This document shows, in pieces, positions 23,501 to 34,000 of a DNA stretch of 64,000 nucleotides. The DNA comes from Strigamia acuminata (lineage: Eukaryota; Arthropoda; Chilopoda; Geophilomorpha; Linotaeniidae), in the NCBI GenBank assembly GCA_949358305.1, contig OX442316.1, positions 11,160,001-11,224,000 of the forward strand, written 5' to 3'. Positions within the stretch are counted from its first letter, which is position 1. Every line of letters begins with the position of its first letter. A program made the position numbers and the translations under genes. The notes beneath the pieces were generated by a model. It had not been told where the DNA came from, ran no database searches, and worked only from the letters and a program-made list of their open reading frames with translations.

Positions 23501-24763
23501 GAACTGTCCTGTGCCGGGAACGGCATAATTTTGCGAGGGGACAGGATTGTGATCCCAAAGGCCTTAAGGGGAAGAGTCGTGGAATTGGCCCACCGTGGTC
23601 ATCAGGGCATAGTGAAAACGAAGTGCCTTTTGAGACAAAAAGTATGGTTTCCCGGGGTGGACGCGCAGGTGGAGCGCGTGGTTGCAGGATGCATTCCGTG
23701 CCAGGCCAGCATGAAAATAACAACGAGGACCCCTTTATTGATGACAACGATGCCCGACCGTCCGTGGCAACAGCTGGCGCTTGATTTCCTGGGCCCCTTC
23801 CCCGATGGGAAAATGTTGATGGTTCTCGTGGACGAGTATTCGCGATTTCCGATGGTGGACACTATCGCATCCACGCTGGGCTCGGGCGTGATAGCGGTTT
23901 TGAGGAAACGATTTTCCGAGTCGGGTTTGCCCGAGGTCGTGAAGACCGACAACGGGCCGCCTTTTTCATCAAGGGAATTCGACTCGTTCATGGTAGAGAT
24001 GGGCATCAAACATCGACGAGTCACGCCACTATGGCCGGAGGCCAACGGAGAGGTCGAAAGACTGATGCGCACACTAAATAAGGCGATTTTGGCAGCGGTG
24101 ACGGAGGGAAAGAAGTGGCAGGAGGAAGTCCATGAGTTTTTGCTCAATTATAGGGCAACGCCCCATTCGACCACGGGGGTATCACCGGCAGAGTTGTTTT
24201 TGAAACGAGCGTTAAAGACAAGATTGCCACAGATTTTTGTGAACGAGACCGATGTCGACGTGAGATTACGGGATGGAGAGCGAAAGCAGCAGATGAAGGC
24301 GAGAGCGGACCAGACACGACACGTCCGGGAGCACGACTTCAAGACGGGAGATCGGGTCCTCGTCAGGAGACGAAAAATAAACAAACTGACAACCCCTTAC
24401 GACCCGCTGCCATTTGTGGTGTCGTCGGTGGAGGGATCAAGGATCACAGCGGTAAGAGGCCAGCAGACGATGGTGAGGAATGCGTCTCACTTTAAGAGAA
24501 TAGGAGCAGCTCGAGATGAGGAGGACGAGGCACTGATGGGAGGCACGATCGAGAGAGAGAGAGAGAGCCAGGAAGCGGCGGCGACTCCGGAGCTGGAGGT
24601 GGCGGGCCCAAACTTTGAGGAAGAAGAAGAGGGAGAAATGGGTCCAGCAGGGGTGACAACGCCGGAGCCAACAGTGAGAGAACAGCCAGAAGGACCCCGA
24701 CGGTCTGCTCGAGTGAATAAAGGACAACCGCCTAAGTGGCACGGCAACTTTGTGAGATATTAG
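20552..24763 (+). CDS. Gag-Pol polyprotein of Gypsy retrotransposon
   Basis: One uninterrupted frame of 1403 codons from the first ATG (an in-frame GTG lies two codons upstream). Order of parts: Gag capsid region (about residues 30-210); nucleic-acid-binding knuckles from C260, the first atypical (C-x2-C-x5-H-x5-C) and the second canonical (C-x2-C-x4-H-x4-C); aspartic protease with DSG at D355; reverse transcriptase with the catalytic pair in IVDD (D641, D642), where tyrosine or phenylalanine usually precedes V; RNase H with VDAG at D789 and a TDHKPL stretch; integrase with an HHCC zinc end and a D1078, D1133, E1169 triad spaced 35 residues, as in the family. The C-tail is acidic and ends in a basic, proline-containing stretch. 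Gag and Pol need no frameshift. The intact frame suggests a recently active copy. Confidence 0.95.
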   Translation: MDTSEPDNADKDASKVKAVMAAPTATGAPSFLQATIPPFDVHGDVNTQSQRWNRWIGRLEIYLIAAGIADDARKMATLLHCAGEDVYAIYETVRITGKDSYKDIKDALTTYFIPRKNLEFCVYNFRISRQEEGETIDQYHVRLRHLAVGCDFHSVDREVKSQLILGTTMDRLRRQGLRDAASTLEEFLNLGRGYEASDWQAKQMEGTEKADGGGINFVRTGSVGRKEDVTKTIRRRTTAERSGVSAGRSADVGREAGRKCFNCGRAWPHPTAQDCPARNVACRGCGKMGHFARFCRGTRKTAQPEAVREVNVFEGSDDDEEIFAVGLCADGVGGKEGMPEVRLTLEGKEISFIVDSGTSVDILSREIYLAWNPRPRLEKSTARLMTYGATTPLPLLGRMQVDLGYGMTSAGTRLYVVDRPGDSLLSYATAKRLGIMKPVNAVKGEKFEDLVERQYPELFKGIGKLRDCQVHLHVDETVIPVAQRFRPLPFKIRKKVEKELQRMVEMDIIERITEDMGPTPWVSPIHCVDKPKDADPDAIRLCVDAREVNKAIKRVRHTTPRLEDLITLAEGAKVFSKLDLVHGFNQVELDNESRKYTVFATHIGLFRFKRLFFGVNSASEVFQDEIRQVIEGIPKCINIVDDIFIVGDSVKTHDETLHRVLRRLSERGLTLNGAKCELRRTELVFFGHVFSHKGISVDPRKVEAVTRMEIPRTVSEVKSLLGMVIYCGRFIRNMADTLKPLRELTKRSKSAFVWGGEHQAAWDRIKGQLGDRSVLAYYDVTAKMHLTVDAGPHGLGAILAQVKVGESEPQVVAYASRALTDVEARYSQIEKETLAAVWAVEHFYLYLYGVSFTLFTDHKPLVGIFGNRRSRPSARIERLCLRIQQYTFEVKHTRGDTNPSDYMSRHPGVLSGVGRDMSGTIERYVSFVARTRIPATMTQAEVIRESERDVEMSMVREALRQPEGEQERYWKKEQLKPYAMVRSELSCAGNGIILRGDRIVIPKALRGRVVELAHRGHQGIVKTKCLLRQKVWFPGVDAQVERVVAGCIPCQASMKITTRTPLLMTTMPDRPWQQLALDFLGPFPDGKMLMVLVDEYSRFPMVDTIASTLGSGVIAVLRKRFSESGLPEVVKTDNGPPFSSREFDSFMVEMGIKHRRVTPLWPEANGEVERLMRTLNKAILAAVTEGKKWQEEVHEFLLNYRATPHSTTGVSPAELFLKRALKTRLPQIFVNETDVDVRLRDGERKQQMKARADQTRHVREHDFKTGDRVLVRRRKINKLTTPYDPLPFVVSSVEGSRITAVRGQQTMVRNASHFKRIGAARDEEDEALMGGTIERERESQEAAATPELEVAGPNFEEEEEGEMGPAGVTTPEPTVREQPEGPRRSARVNKGQPPKWHGNFVRY

Positions 24764-24918
24764 GACATTGTCGTGAAGTGTTGAGACTTTGAGACTTTAT
24801 TGTGAATTGTTGAGACATTGTGCAGTTTTGAGATTTGTTTTGTGTTTTTGTGAATTATTGATTTGAGTTGATTTGGTTTGTTGTTTTCTTGATTTGAATT
24901 CCCGCATGGTGGAAGGGA

Positions 24919-25047
24919 TGTAATGTTGTTGTGTAATAATGAGCAAAGTGACCACGAGAGGGCGCTGGGCGCTGGTCACGGGACAAAGAATAATAAAGAG
25001 ACAGTTGTGTTTTAACCACCAAACTGGGCGGACGTCGGTACTTTACA
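24919..25047 (+). repeat. Right LTR of the Gypsy element
   Basis: This is a 129-bp copy that I read as identical to the left LTR. It is preceded by a purine tract and followed by the second CACTC target copy at 25048-25052, then by the remaining 25 bp of the interrupted inverted-repeat element. Confidence 0.93.
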
Positions 25048-28000
25048 CACTCGTTTTAATGACTTTTCGAATGCGCCTATTAAGTGCATTTTACAAATGT
25101 TGCTCGTCGTACGTACATCAAAGGAAAACAAAACCCACACAGTAATTTATTCGAAAACGAATCACGAACCATGCAAACTGAAGAAGAAAGAAAACGAAGT
25201 ACCGGTAACTATACTAGTGGCTGTTTTCTTGAAATGTTTTCAAAAAAACTTGTTTCATGGCAGCTATTTTTCTGCAGTTTAGAAATTAAGAAATCAATAA
25301 ACAAATAGATCAATTTTGTTTTATTTTTTCCATTTCGCGTGTGCCATAAAACGTAACCACGGTACATTGCTGTTTTTTTTTTTTACTATTTTAAGATTTT
25401 ATATAATCTGTTTGTCAAATCTTCCATTGGAAATATTGTTGACAATACCAAATTAAAAATAAATTTAAGAAACCAACTCGTATAGCTTTTCTCTTGAAAT
25501 GATTAGAATCAGAAATATGGCACACGGAAGAAAACCGAACTTGTTGACATACAGAATGATTTGCAGCACTATGATAAAGATAAACACAAAATTTGAAAAT
25601 ATAAACAGGATAATAAATTCATAAATAACTCAAAAAGTTCCAAGTTTACACAAAACTTGTGTAGTAATTTCGTATGGAACACCAAGTAAGATCAACAAAC
25701 AAAATTCAACAGTCCATCACAGCGAATAACAATAAAAAAACCAAAGTAAGAACTATGAACTATTTCCTCGAAATTACAAAACTATCGGTGGAAAAAAACC
25801 AACTGCTCCCAGGTCCTCGATCAAGAGTACTGCACCAGTACCATCTGCTACTAAAATCATTTATTATTTCCCGAGTGGAATCCATCTACCAACTTGAATT
25901 CATACATATTATGCAGAACAGCACTCACTCCCAACAGTTGGACCAAGCAAATACGAGTAAAAGCAAGATCCATTACATTCACCAATAATTAACTCTGCCC
26001 ATTTCTCCATCCGTCCCCACTAAAATATGACTAAGATATTTATTTATTTAACCAAGAAATAAAATTGGCTTTCAAGTAATGTAAATATTTTAATTTCGAA
26101 ATGACAAACGCAATAAAGTATGCAATATTTGCTTTCCTCTCTATGATTGGACTCGCATCTTTCTCTCCAATTATAATCAGAAAATCTCAGTTGTGTAAAT
26201 ATATATTTTCTGTTTGGTTATTTGATCAGCCAGAAGCTTCCCTTTTCGACGAATAAACATATCCTGCTTTGTAAATAGAAGGGTCAAAGCTCGAATTCAA
26301 ATTTCTAATCTTCTTTACTCGTGCACCGTATAAAAAGTGGAGGTAAAATATTTTCATTAAAGAAAAGCTACTTTCACAAATTTATGCTCAACTCTTATCA
26401 GTTCTCACACGTAAACTCGCTTGCTTTTTTTTATGGTCAAACGTAATCGTACTGGACCTAATAGCTATAAAACAGGGAACGGAATAAAAATGCTAGTCAA
26501 TATTTATGGCATATCAACTTAACTTAAACTAGTCGTAACGCTCCCCCGAACCCGATTGGAGGGAAATGCACCTGATATTATATTGATAACAACTTTCAAT
26601 ATCGATTACCCAATTAAATTTTGCACATAAAGTGCCCACACGTTGATCTTTGCCAGAGATAAAATTATATTGATCTTTTCAGATGAAATTCAAAAAACTT
26701 TTTTCCAGTATAGGTCTACTGTACATGCAAGAGTCCGCTTAAAATGGACATTAAAAAAACATCTGAAAAAGAAAAGTTGGCTAATGTCAAATTCAGCCTG
26801 GAATCTCAAGTCCCTCGAAACCTGTCAAGAAATGCTATTTGACATGCACAAGTTGGCGTTACATTTTTTCCTGTGCTGTAATTCTTGAAAGAAAAAAAGA
26901 AGAAAAAAAATGAACAAGTTGCTTTGTTCGACCTCCATAAAAGGGGGCGCAGAGAAGGGAAACAGTGGGTGTAACTAGGGGTTTGAGGGGTCTATGTAAA
27001 ATGAAGTTGTTTGTGCCAAATTCCGATGGCAAAGCGAACAACTAGAAAATTGAAGCCACAAGAATCCTTTGTCATCTCATTTCAGCCTCAAATTCACTTC
27101 AAACTGTGGAATGAAGAGCCCATGGCTACCGTAAAATTCACTTGCATGGTCAAAAGCGTGGTATTCAAAATGAAATGTTGCATTTACTCAATGACAGCCC
27201 TTGTTTTCTGTTCTTGACAACACTCGCCATTTCCTATGATTTCCCCAACACCGCAGAAATGCTGCAGATAACTTACAACAACCCCATTGAATGTTAAACT
27301 TTCATTTGAACTAGCTACATCTAATAATAAAATATAAAAATAAAATAAATAAATAATAAAATAAAGCAAACATCAATTTTTAATACCCACGTCAGTACAC
27401 ATACAATCTAACAAACGATACAAAAAGTCGACATTTTCTAAAAAAAAAAAAAAAATATATATACAGTAAATTTTATCAACAAACCTACACATCAGTTTCA
27501 GCAGTTTTCTTCCAAGAAAAACTTCTTATTGTGTACAGTTTCCCCACGAGAGGATCAGCAAAGTTCACTGCCTATACAAAGCAAGTTAAATTCTTTTTTC
27601 CGTTCTTTATTTTCTGCTTCAAGTAAAATGAAGGAAAAAAATGAGCAAAATTGCACACCAACTTTTTCTTATTTATTTTCCTGCTTTTCTGTTCTTATCA
27701 CGAAAAAGAGATACAAATAAATAAAAGAAACAAAAATAAAACGGGTTATTTTTTTGTGTGTGTCAACACAATCTATCTGCTGAGTTAACACCTGCAAAAC
27801 TATATACCATACTGGAGACCTTTTTTTTCTCTCTTCAATTTTTAATGCCAAACAGATTATTCAATTTAATTAGCTTTTCCAAATTGTAATTGCTTGACAA
27901 GTAGCAATTACTTTTTTTTTTTTCAATTTTTTTATTATCTTATTTCTTTTATTACGAAAATGAAATCAAGTTACCATTTTCTCTGAACCTTTATTTTTAA

Positions 28001-31000
28001 ACTATACAATCAAAGCGGCATTCATTTTCTGCTAGACGTTAAAAATAACTTCGACGATGTTATGATTTAATTATCAGTAACACAAAGAACTTTAAATTCC
28101 CTTTGGAGCTCTCATGTGTGCTGAGGCAGTGATTTCCAATTTTGTATGAAAATATGAAACAACATTTCAATCGTGAAATAGAAGATAAATGTGAGGAAAA
28201 AAAATTGAGTAAGAAGAAAAACCAATTTATTGTCTCCACCTCGGCTCAACATTTTTGCATGAGAATCGAAACATTTAAATTTCCATTAAAACAACAATTA
28301 GCAAACTATCACCATGTGGTTCTTTGCATATCGATTACAAATAAATATCCATAGAATATTCATAATTAAAGTTGAATTTGGAGTTCAACCTTCAATTTTC
28401 TAATTAAATAATTACCCCTTCTGCTTTCACACGACTCCAATATTTATAATCAATTGATTAAATTTCAATTTACAAATCTCCCTAAGTATTCATTTAATTT
28501 CAATCCAATAAACTCATAACCATGCCTCTTTATTATATATAAATTTTACTCCTACCTGTTCACAAAGAAAGCTTTTAAAGATCTAAAACAAACCAAGCAG
28601 ATTACAAATGACAAATGTCACACGGTAACGAAGTGTAGTAAGTTTAATGTTTGACTTGGTTGGTGCGTGTGTTGCAGCGTAAGCCATTTTCAGGGTGTGC
28701 TTTTCTGTTGTCAGGGCTCTGCAGCTGAGCGGGCACTTTTCAATTGCCCCTGAGACCATAAGAAAGAATCAATTAGAAGAAAGAGATCAAATCCAATGGG
28801 CACACAAGATCAATGCACCTTTTTTCCTCTCCTGTAGTAGCCAATTGTAACTTTTAAGTCTTAAAGAAATAAGCAAAAAGAGCTGACAAGTAAAAAAAAC
28901 AGGTAAAAAAAGAAAAGCAATCAAATTCCACTTTAACTTAGTTAATCTCTTACGAGGAAACATTTTTTGAGTAAACTCATTAAATAATTAAAATTTATAA
29001 ATAAGAGAAATAAGATACAAGAAAGAAAAAATGCCGAGGATTTAGAAAGACCAAGAGAAATTGTAATTAACGTCAGTGAAGAAAACCTAACCCGAATCAA
29101 GAGAAAGCGAGCGGCGCACTTGCAACGTCTTTTTGTTCATGTAAAATTTATGTGAATATAATGTTCGACCTTTGTTCCAAGACCATTAGCTTTACGTGTT
29201 GTGGGAAGTGTTTATAAAATAAAAGTCAAATGACAAGTCATTTTGCTAGTAATGTGCGGCCAAAAAACAAAGCCACTAATAGACATATTGACATTTCATT
29301 TGGACAATCATTAAGCAAGAAAAAAAATGAAAGAAAAATAACTGTAACAGTCACTTAGTAAGAAATTTATGAGTAGAACATAATGCGATTATAATTACGA
29401 ATTAAAAATTAATAATAATAAAAAAAAAGAATGTAAAAAAAAAATCAACGTGCTGTTAAAACAAATTAAATTAAAAAATTACGATAATCCCAAAACCTTT
29501 TTGTGATAATTTACGATTCCGTGATTTAACCCTTTCTAGTTTCCGTTATGGCGCTATTACTAACACTAAACAAAAGGCCTTCCGCCACTTTCCCATTAAA
29601 AAAAAAAGATAAAAACTTCTCTTCCCCTTAACACACTCGGGAAGTTTCTTCCTTGTGTAATCAAACGGAAATAGGTTAATGACCTACCTCTCCTTTCCAA
29701 CACAATTACAAGAAAAAGCTCATCAAACTCAAGTGAAAGAACTGAGGAAAATAAAGAGGAAAAGTAGATTTTTACTAGATAATCAAACTAGATAGCGATT
29801 CTTCTTCTTTGTTTTCTAGCTGTTGACATCAGAATAAACGGCAAATAAAGAATTTCAAACCATAACACGTATTTGGAAACAGAGTTGCACATTTGCAAAT
29901 GCACAATCGACATTTCCAAGTGTGACTTGACAGCAAAGTGCAACGAACACTTTAATTTCATTAACACTAAAAGTGTGTCGTCGTGCATTTTCAATTACAC
30001 TTTATTTTATAACATTATCGTTTACCCTAAATTCGACTTTATACTCCCAGAGCCGTCCCGGAATAGTTTCCACTATCTTACTTGTCAGCTATTTATCCCG
30101 TTCCGCAATACACCTTTTCCCCCTCAATTTCTTTTTATTCTTTCCAAAAAACTCCACTCCGAGAGATGAATCTGCCTCCATTTCAAAATTCAATAAAAAT
30201 AACTCACTCAAATCTAGTGAGATATGTTTTTAAAAAAGCACCGCATCGTTTTCCTTATTTCGGCATGTATTTTTTCTTTTTCTTCTTTTTCTTTTTCATC
30301 CCCATTATTTTGCTCAGTCAAGCATTTTGATCGCTTCTTGGATAAATAGGAAATCACACACCTAGCGCACGGCTCGCTGAACCAACCAGAGAAGAAAACA
30401 GATCAAGTTTTCATTTTCTACTAGAGCACAAGCCCCAGGAAAGAAGCCATCACTTGAAGGCAAAAAGTCGACTTCCATCTAGAAGAAACTGAATGCTTTT
30501 TCTCTACCTCATTTTACCTCTCAAGGAAAAAAAAACAACATTATACAATTTATTTTTTTTATTCTTTTTTTTTTTACTTTCCACAGCATTTCTTGGTCGA
30601 AATTATAAATAAATTAAAATCAAAAGTTAGAAAACAGTTCTTTAATATTTTAGTAGAAAAAAAACCGATAAATTTACACCAAGCACCATTTATAGTGGAC
30701 TTTCCAAATATTGACCATGGACCAACCAAGTCACCCCGACTGGAAATGATCTACTGGTATTTGGCTGCAAATTTATACCTTCAGCAAAAGTAAAAGCAAT
30801 GAGAATAAACGGCAATATATTAAAGTGTTAAAACCTTAAAATCGCCCTTAAAAAAATAAATAGGTTTTTGAATTTAAAAAGACAAGACAAATCAATAAAT
30901 TGCTCAATTTCCTTCAACTGTGACATCGAACGATTACACTTAACTACCTCACATTCCAAAATGCTATTAATCGTTATATTTTACTAAACATGTATAACCC

Positions 31001-34000
31001 ATTCGGAAAAAATACAATTAAATCCAAGCCTCACATGGTCAGTCTTGAAAGAAATAAATGCCTCATGCTCATGAGTCAAAAATGAGAAATAAACGAACCA
31101 GCTGTCAATATTTTCATCAGCTCCTTCTTAGGCAACGACCGTACATTTAACCATTCAAGCACAATGTACATCTACATGTTCTCATGTGGAAGTAATAAGC
31201 TGTAAGTGACTTGTTTCCGCCAGCAAGATTCATACTTAACAACAAAAGGAATTTTAAAAAAAAGTGAAGCAGAAATCATTTCTACAACGGAAATGTCAAC
31301 TATTGGTTTTTCCCCGCGATAAAAACGCAACGAAACATTATCCACTTTCTAGCCAACGATTTTCCTCCATCCTACCATCTAAAATATCACTCTCTCCCAA
31401 ACCCGCACAGACTCGCGAGTTATTCCACAACGAAACAAAAAAGTGTAATAATTTAACTTTAAATTGAACATATTGTTTGCAAATATATTAAATTTCAACA
31501 GATCCACCACCCCCGGATTTGTTAAACTGCCTCGCAATTTTTCTTCTCACGATTAAATGCAGAAAGATAATAAAAACATAAATTATTCACCCAAAACCAT
31601 TCCTCTAAGATACTATCACCATACGACAAGACAAGCAATATGTCGATATTAAGTATCAGTGTCATTCAACAACTCAGCAAAGAATTATTGAACCTCACAG
31701 CTTAAGTTCACGGCTCGCCTCCTAATCCTTACACATACAGGCTGCCACACAAACTTAATAAGACGCAAATAATGATGTGCTGATGAAAGAAAAAAAATAC
31801 GTTAAAGAAACGCACTACAATAAAAATCTCTACAAACTCCAAGTTATTGCTACAATCAATTAATCATAGAATTTTGTAAAAACTTCATTTTGTATAAAAT
31901 TCCACTTTCTGTCTAAAACTAACTTCCCTGCAGAACTTTTTAATAAAATTTACATCACCGTCATACCTACTTATCAATTATCACTAGTTTGACAAGCTTT
32001 TAAATTTCCTAATCAAGTACACTCTAATAATTACTTTTCCTCCTTGCTCGACATGAGTGCGAAATGGGTGTGGCTCCGTGACCAAATATTTCCTTACTTC
32101 ACTTTTCCTCGTTAAAGATGTACGTGTCACTCTAAATGCAGTCGGTTACATCCCAGAATTTGGTGAATTTCATTACCGAGCAAAACAAAAGCTTCGTCTA
32201 ACCTCTATTTCAGCCGCCACGCCACGCGCGCCTCTTCGCCGAAGGACCAGAGGCGTTGTCTTTTGTTAAATCCACTTCTTTTTCTTTGTATCCTCCCCAC
32301 CACCAGCCCTACTCCTCAATTTATACACTCTTCCAAATGAGTGTGTTGTTTTAATTAAAATTCCCACTCAGCCTACGATCCACATTTTAAAATCATCTCT
32401 GTTTTCAATGAGAAAATTATGCACCTAAAATTTTCATTCACTCGTTTCCTACCGCCCCTAAACGATCGACTATACAAGTATACACTTTACGCTTTTCCAT
32501 TCCGGTAAATAACTGAGTCCAAACTATATTTAGCATTTGTTACAACACCTCTTCACTTCACCCGCGCCCTCACTTTCACTAATGCATATTTCCAGCAAAC
32601 AGAAATCATCATCAATATAAATTTGCTGAATTTCTCAGGTGGTTTTAAATAAATGGTGTTTCGCAGTAATGGCTAAAAATAATATTAAATTAATTTTTTT
32701 TTCTGGTTTCTAATAAATTGCTTAATACCGCTAAGTTAATTTAGCCATTTATCATAAACCCTAAAAATAGCATTTTTTAAAATTAACTTCAACGAGATTG
32801 TTTTGGTGACAAATAAAGATAAGTAAAACATAAATGTAAGAACCGTAAGTGTGGTCATAACTTGGAATCTTTAGCTTTGTAACTTGTCAAGAATAGAAAA
32901 AACGAATTGAGTTTTGGCAGTGATTCAATAGACTACACTTTGAGTGTAGAGAAAATTTATGTCATTTACGAATCATGTTGTATTGGCAACACTGATGAAT
33001 ATGAATACAGGAAAATCATATATTCAGTTCAAACATCAATTAATCAACATGCTTTAAATTTCAACTTCTAGAGTTCAAAATGAAAAGCCATTTGAAAATC
33101 AAATGGTTTATCGACTTTTAAACTCGCAAATTGAATGGCTCTTTCTAAGTTAACTGTCTCTCTCTCTCTCTCTCCTCTACCTTACAACAATCCCAGGTTT
33201 TCGATTTCAGCTTACTTGTCACCTTAAAGAGGGGAATGGAAAAAATTTCAATTTGTAACAGTGCCAGAAAATAAGTCGCTCTCATCTAGTGCAAAGGGCC
33301 CACTCAATGTAGCAATTAAATCTAAGTTATTTGCACAATAAACGCTCGTTTACCTATCACTACACGTGTAAAACAAACGTTAGTTAATACTCATGCCAGC
33401 ATTAATCACCAAAAACACCACACCCAGCGTTACAATTTCAACTAATTCATAACTGAACACGTCGCACTATTATTCCTCTTACAAGTTAGTTTACCTCTAT
33501 CCCGTCTCAGTAATTATTCATTTCAATTACACCAATCCTTATCAATAAAAGCTTTAGGTAAAGGTAAGTTAATCAAAATAATCCGGCATCAAATGTAATG
33601 CCAATTTAATATTCGACTTGCCCAGTGCATAACAATTTAAAAGATAAGAGGTAAACAGTTGTCCGTAATCCAATTGTCACAGGGAGAATGGAAGTGAGGG
33701 AGAAAGAGAGCGGCCAGTAGTGAGTTAGTTGGCAACTAGCCCATAGGCGGCACTGCTTTGCAGATAACATCCAGCCAGTTATGGTCATTACATGCATCGA
33801 TTATTTTCATTTTCTCATCAATGTCACAAGCAAGGAAGGATTCTTCACAGCAGCAGCAGGGGCGATTAGCTCAGCATTTAATAAAAGCATGGATCGCAGC
33901 CAAATGAGCTTCCAGCACCGCCATCTCGAGCCTCGATGCTTAAAGGGATTTGACGCCAACAAATTTCATTTCCCTTTGCCTATTTTCAAGGACGTAGTGG

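Larger units (their letters stand above)
20314..25047 (+). mobile_element. Ty3/Gypsy LTR retrotransposon, complete
   Basis: This is a complete 4734-bp element: 129-bp LTR, single Gag-Pol frame, 129-bp LTR. The 5-bp target duplication CACTC occurs at 20309-20313 and 25048-25052. The two LTRs look identical base for base, so the insertion is recent. A primer-site-like TTGGCGACGAGG follows the left LTR directly, and a purine tract (GGTGGAAGGGA, 24908-24918) precedes the right LTR. It lies antisense to Dscam in the 21.6-kb intron. No envelope-like frame is present. Confidence 0.95.
19611..25077. mobile_element. Terminal-inverted-repeat element interrupted by the Gypsy insertion
   Basis: The ends are perfect 16-bp inverted repeats: GGCGCATTCGAAAAGT at 19611-19626 and its reverse complement at 25062-25077. 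Both are flanked by TA (19609-19610 and 25078-25079), the target duplication typical of TA-targeting DNA transposons. Further inward the two ends share a TAAAACGAGTG-like stretch. Removing the LTR element (one target copy included) leaves about 728 bp without a transposase frame, so this is a non-autonomous, MITE-like element. It contains a GC-rich dyad minisatellite (19906-20085) and a 40-bp palindrome (20246-20285). Superfamily is not determined. Confidence 0.75.
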
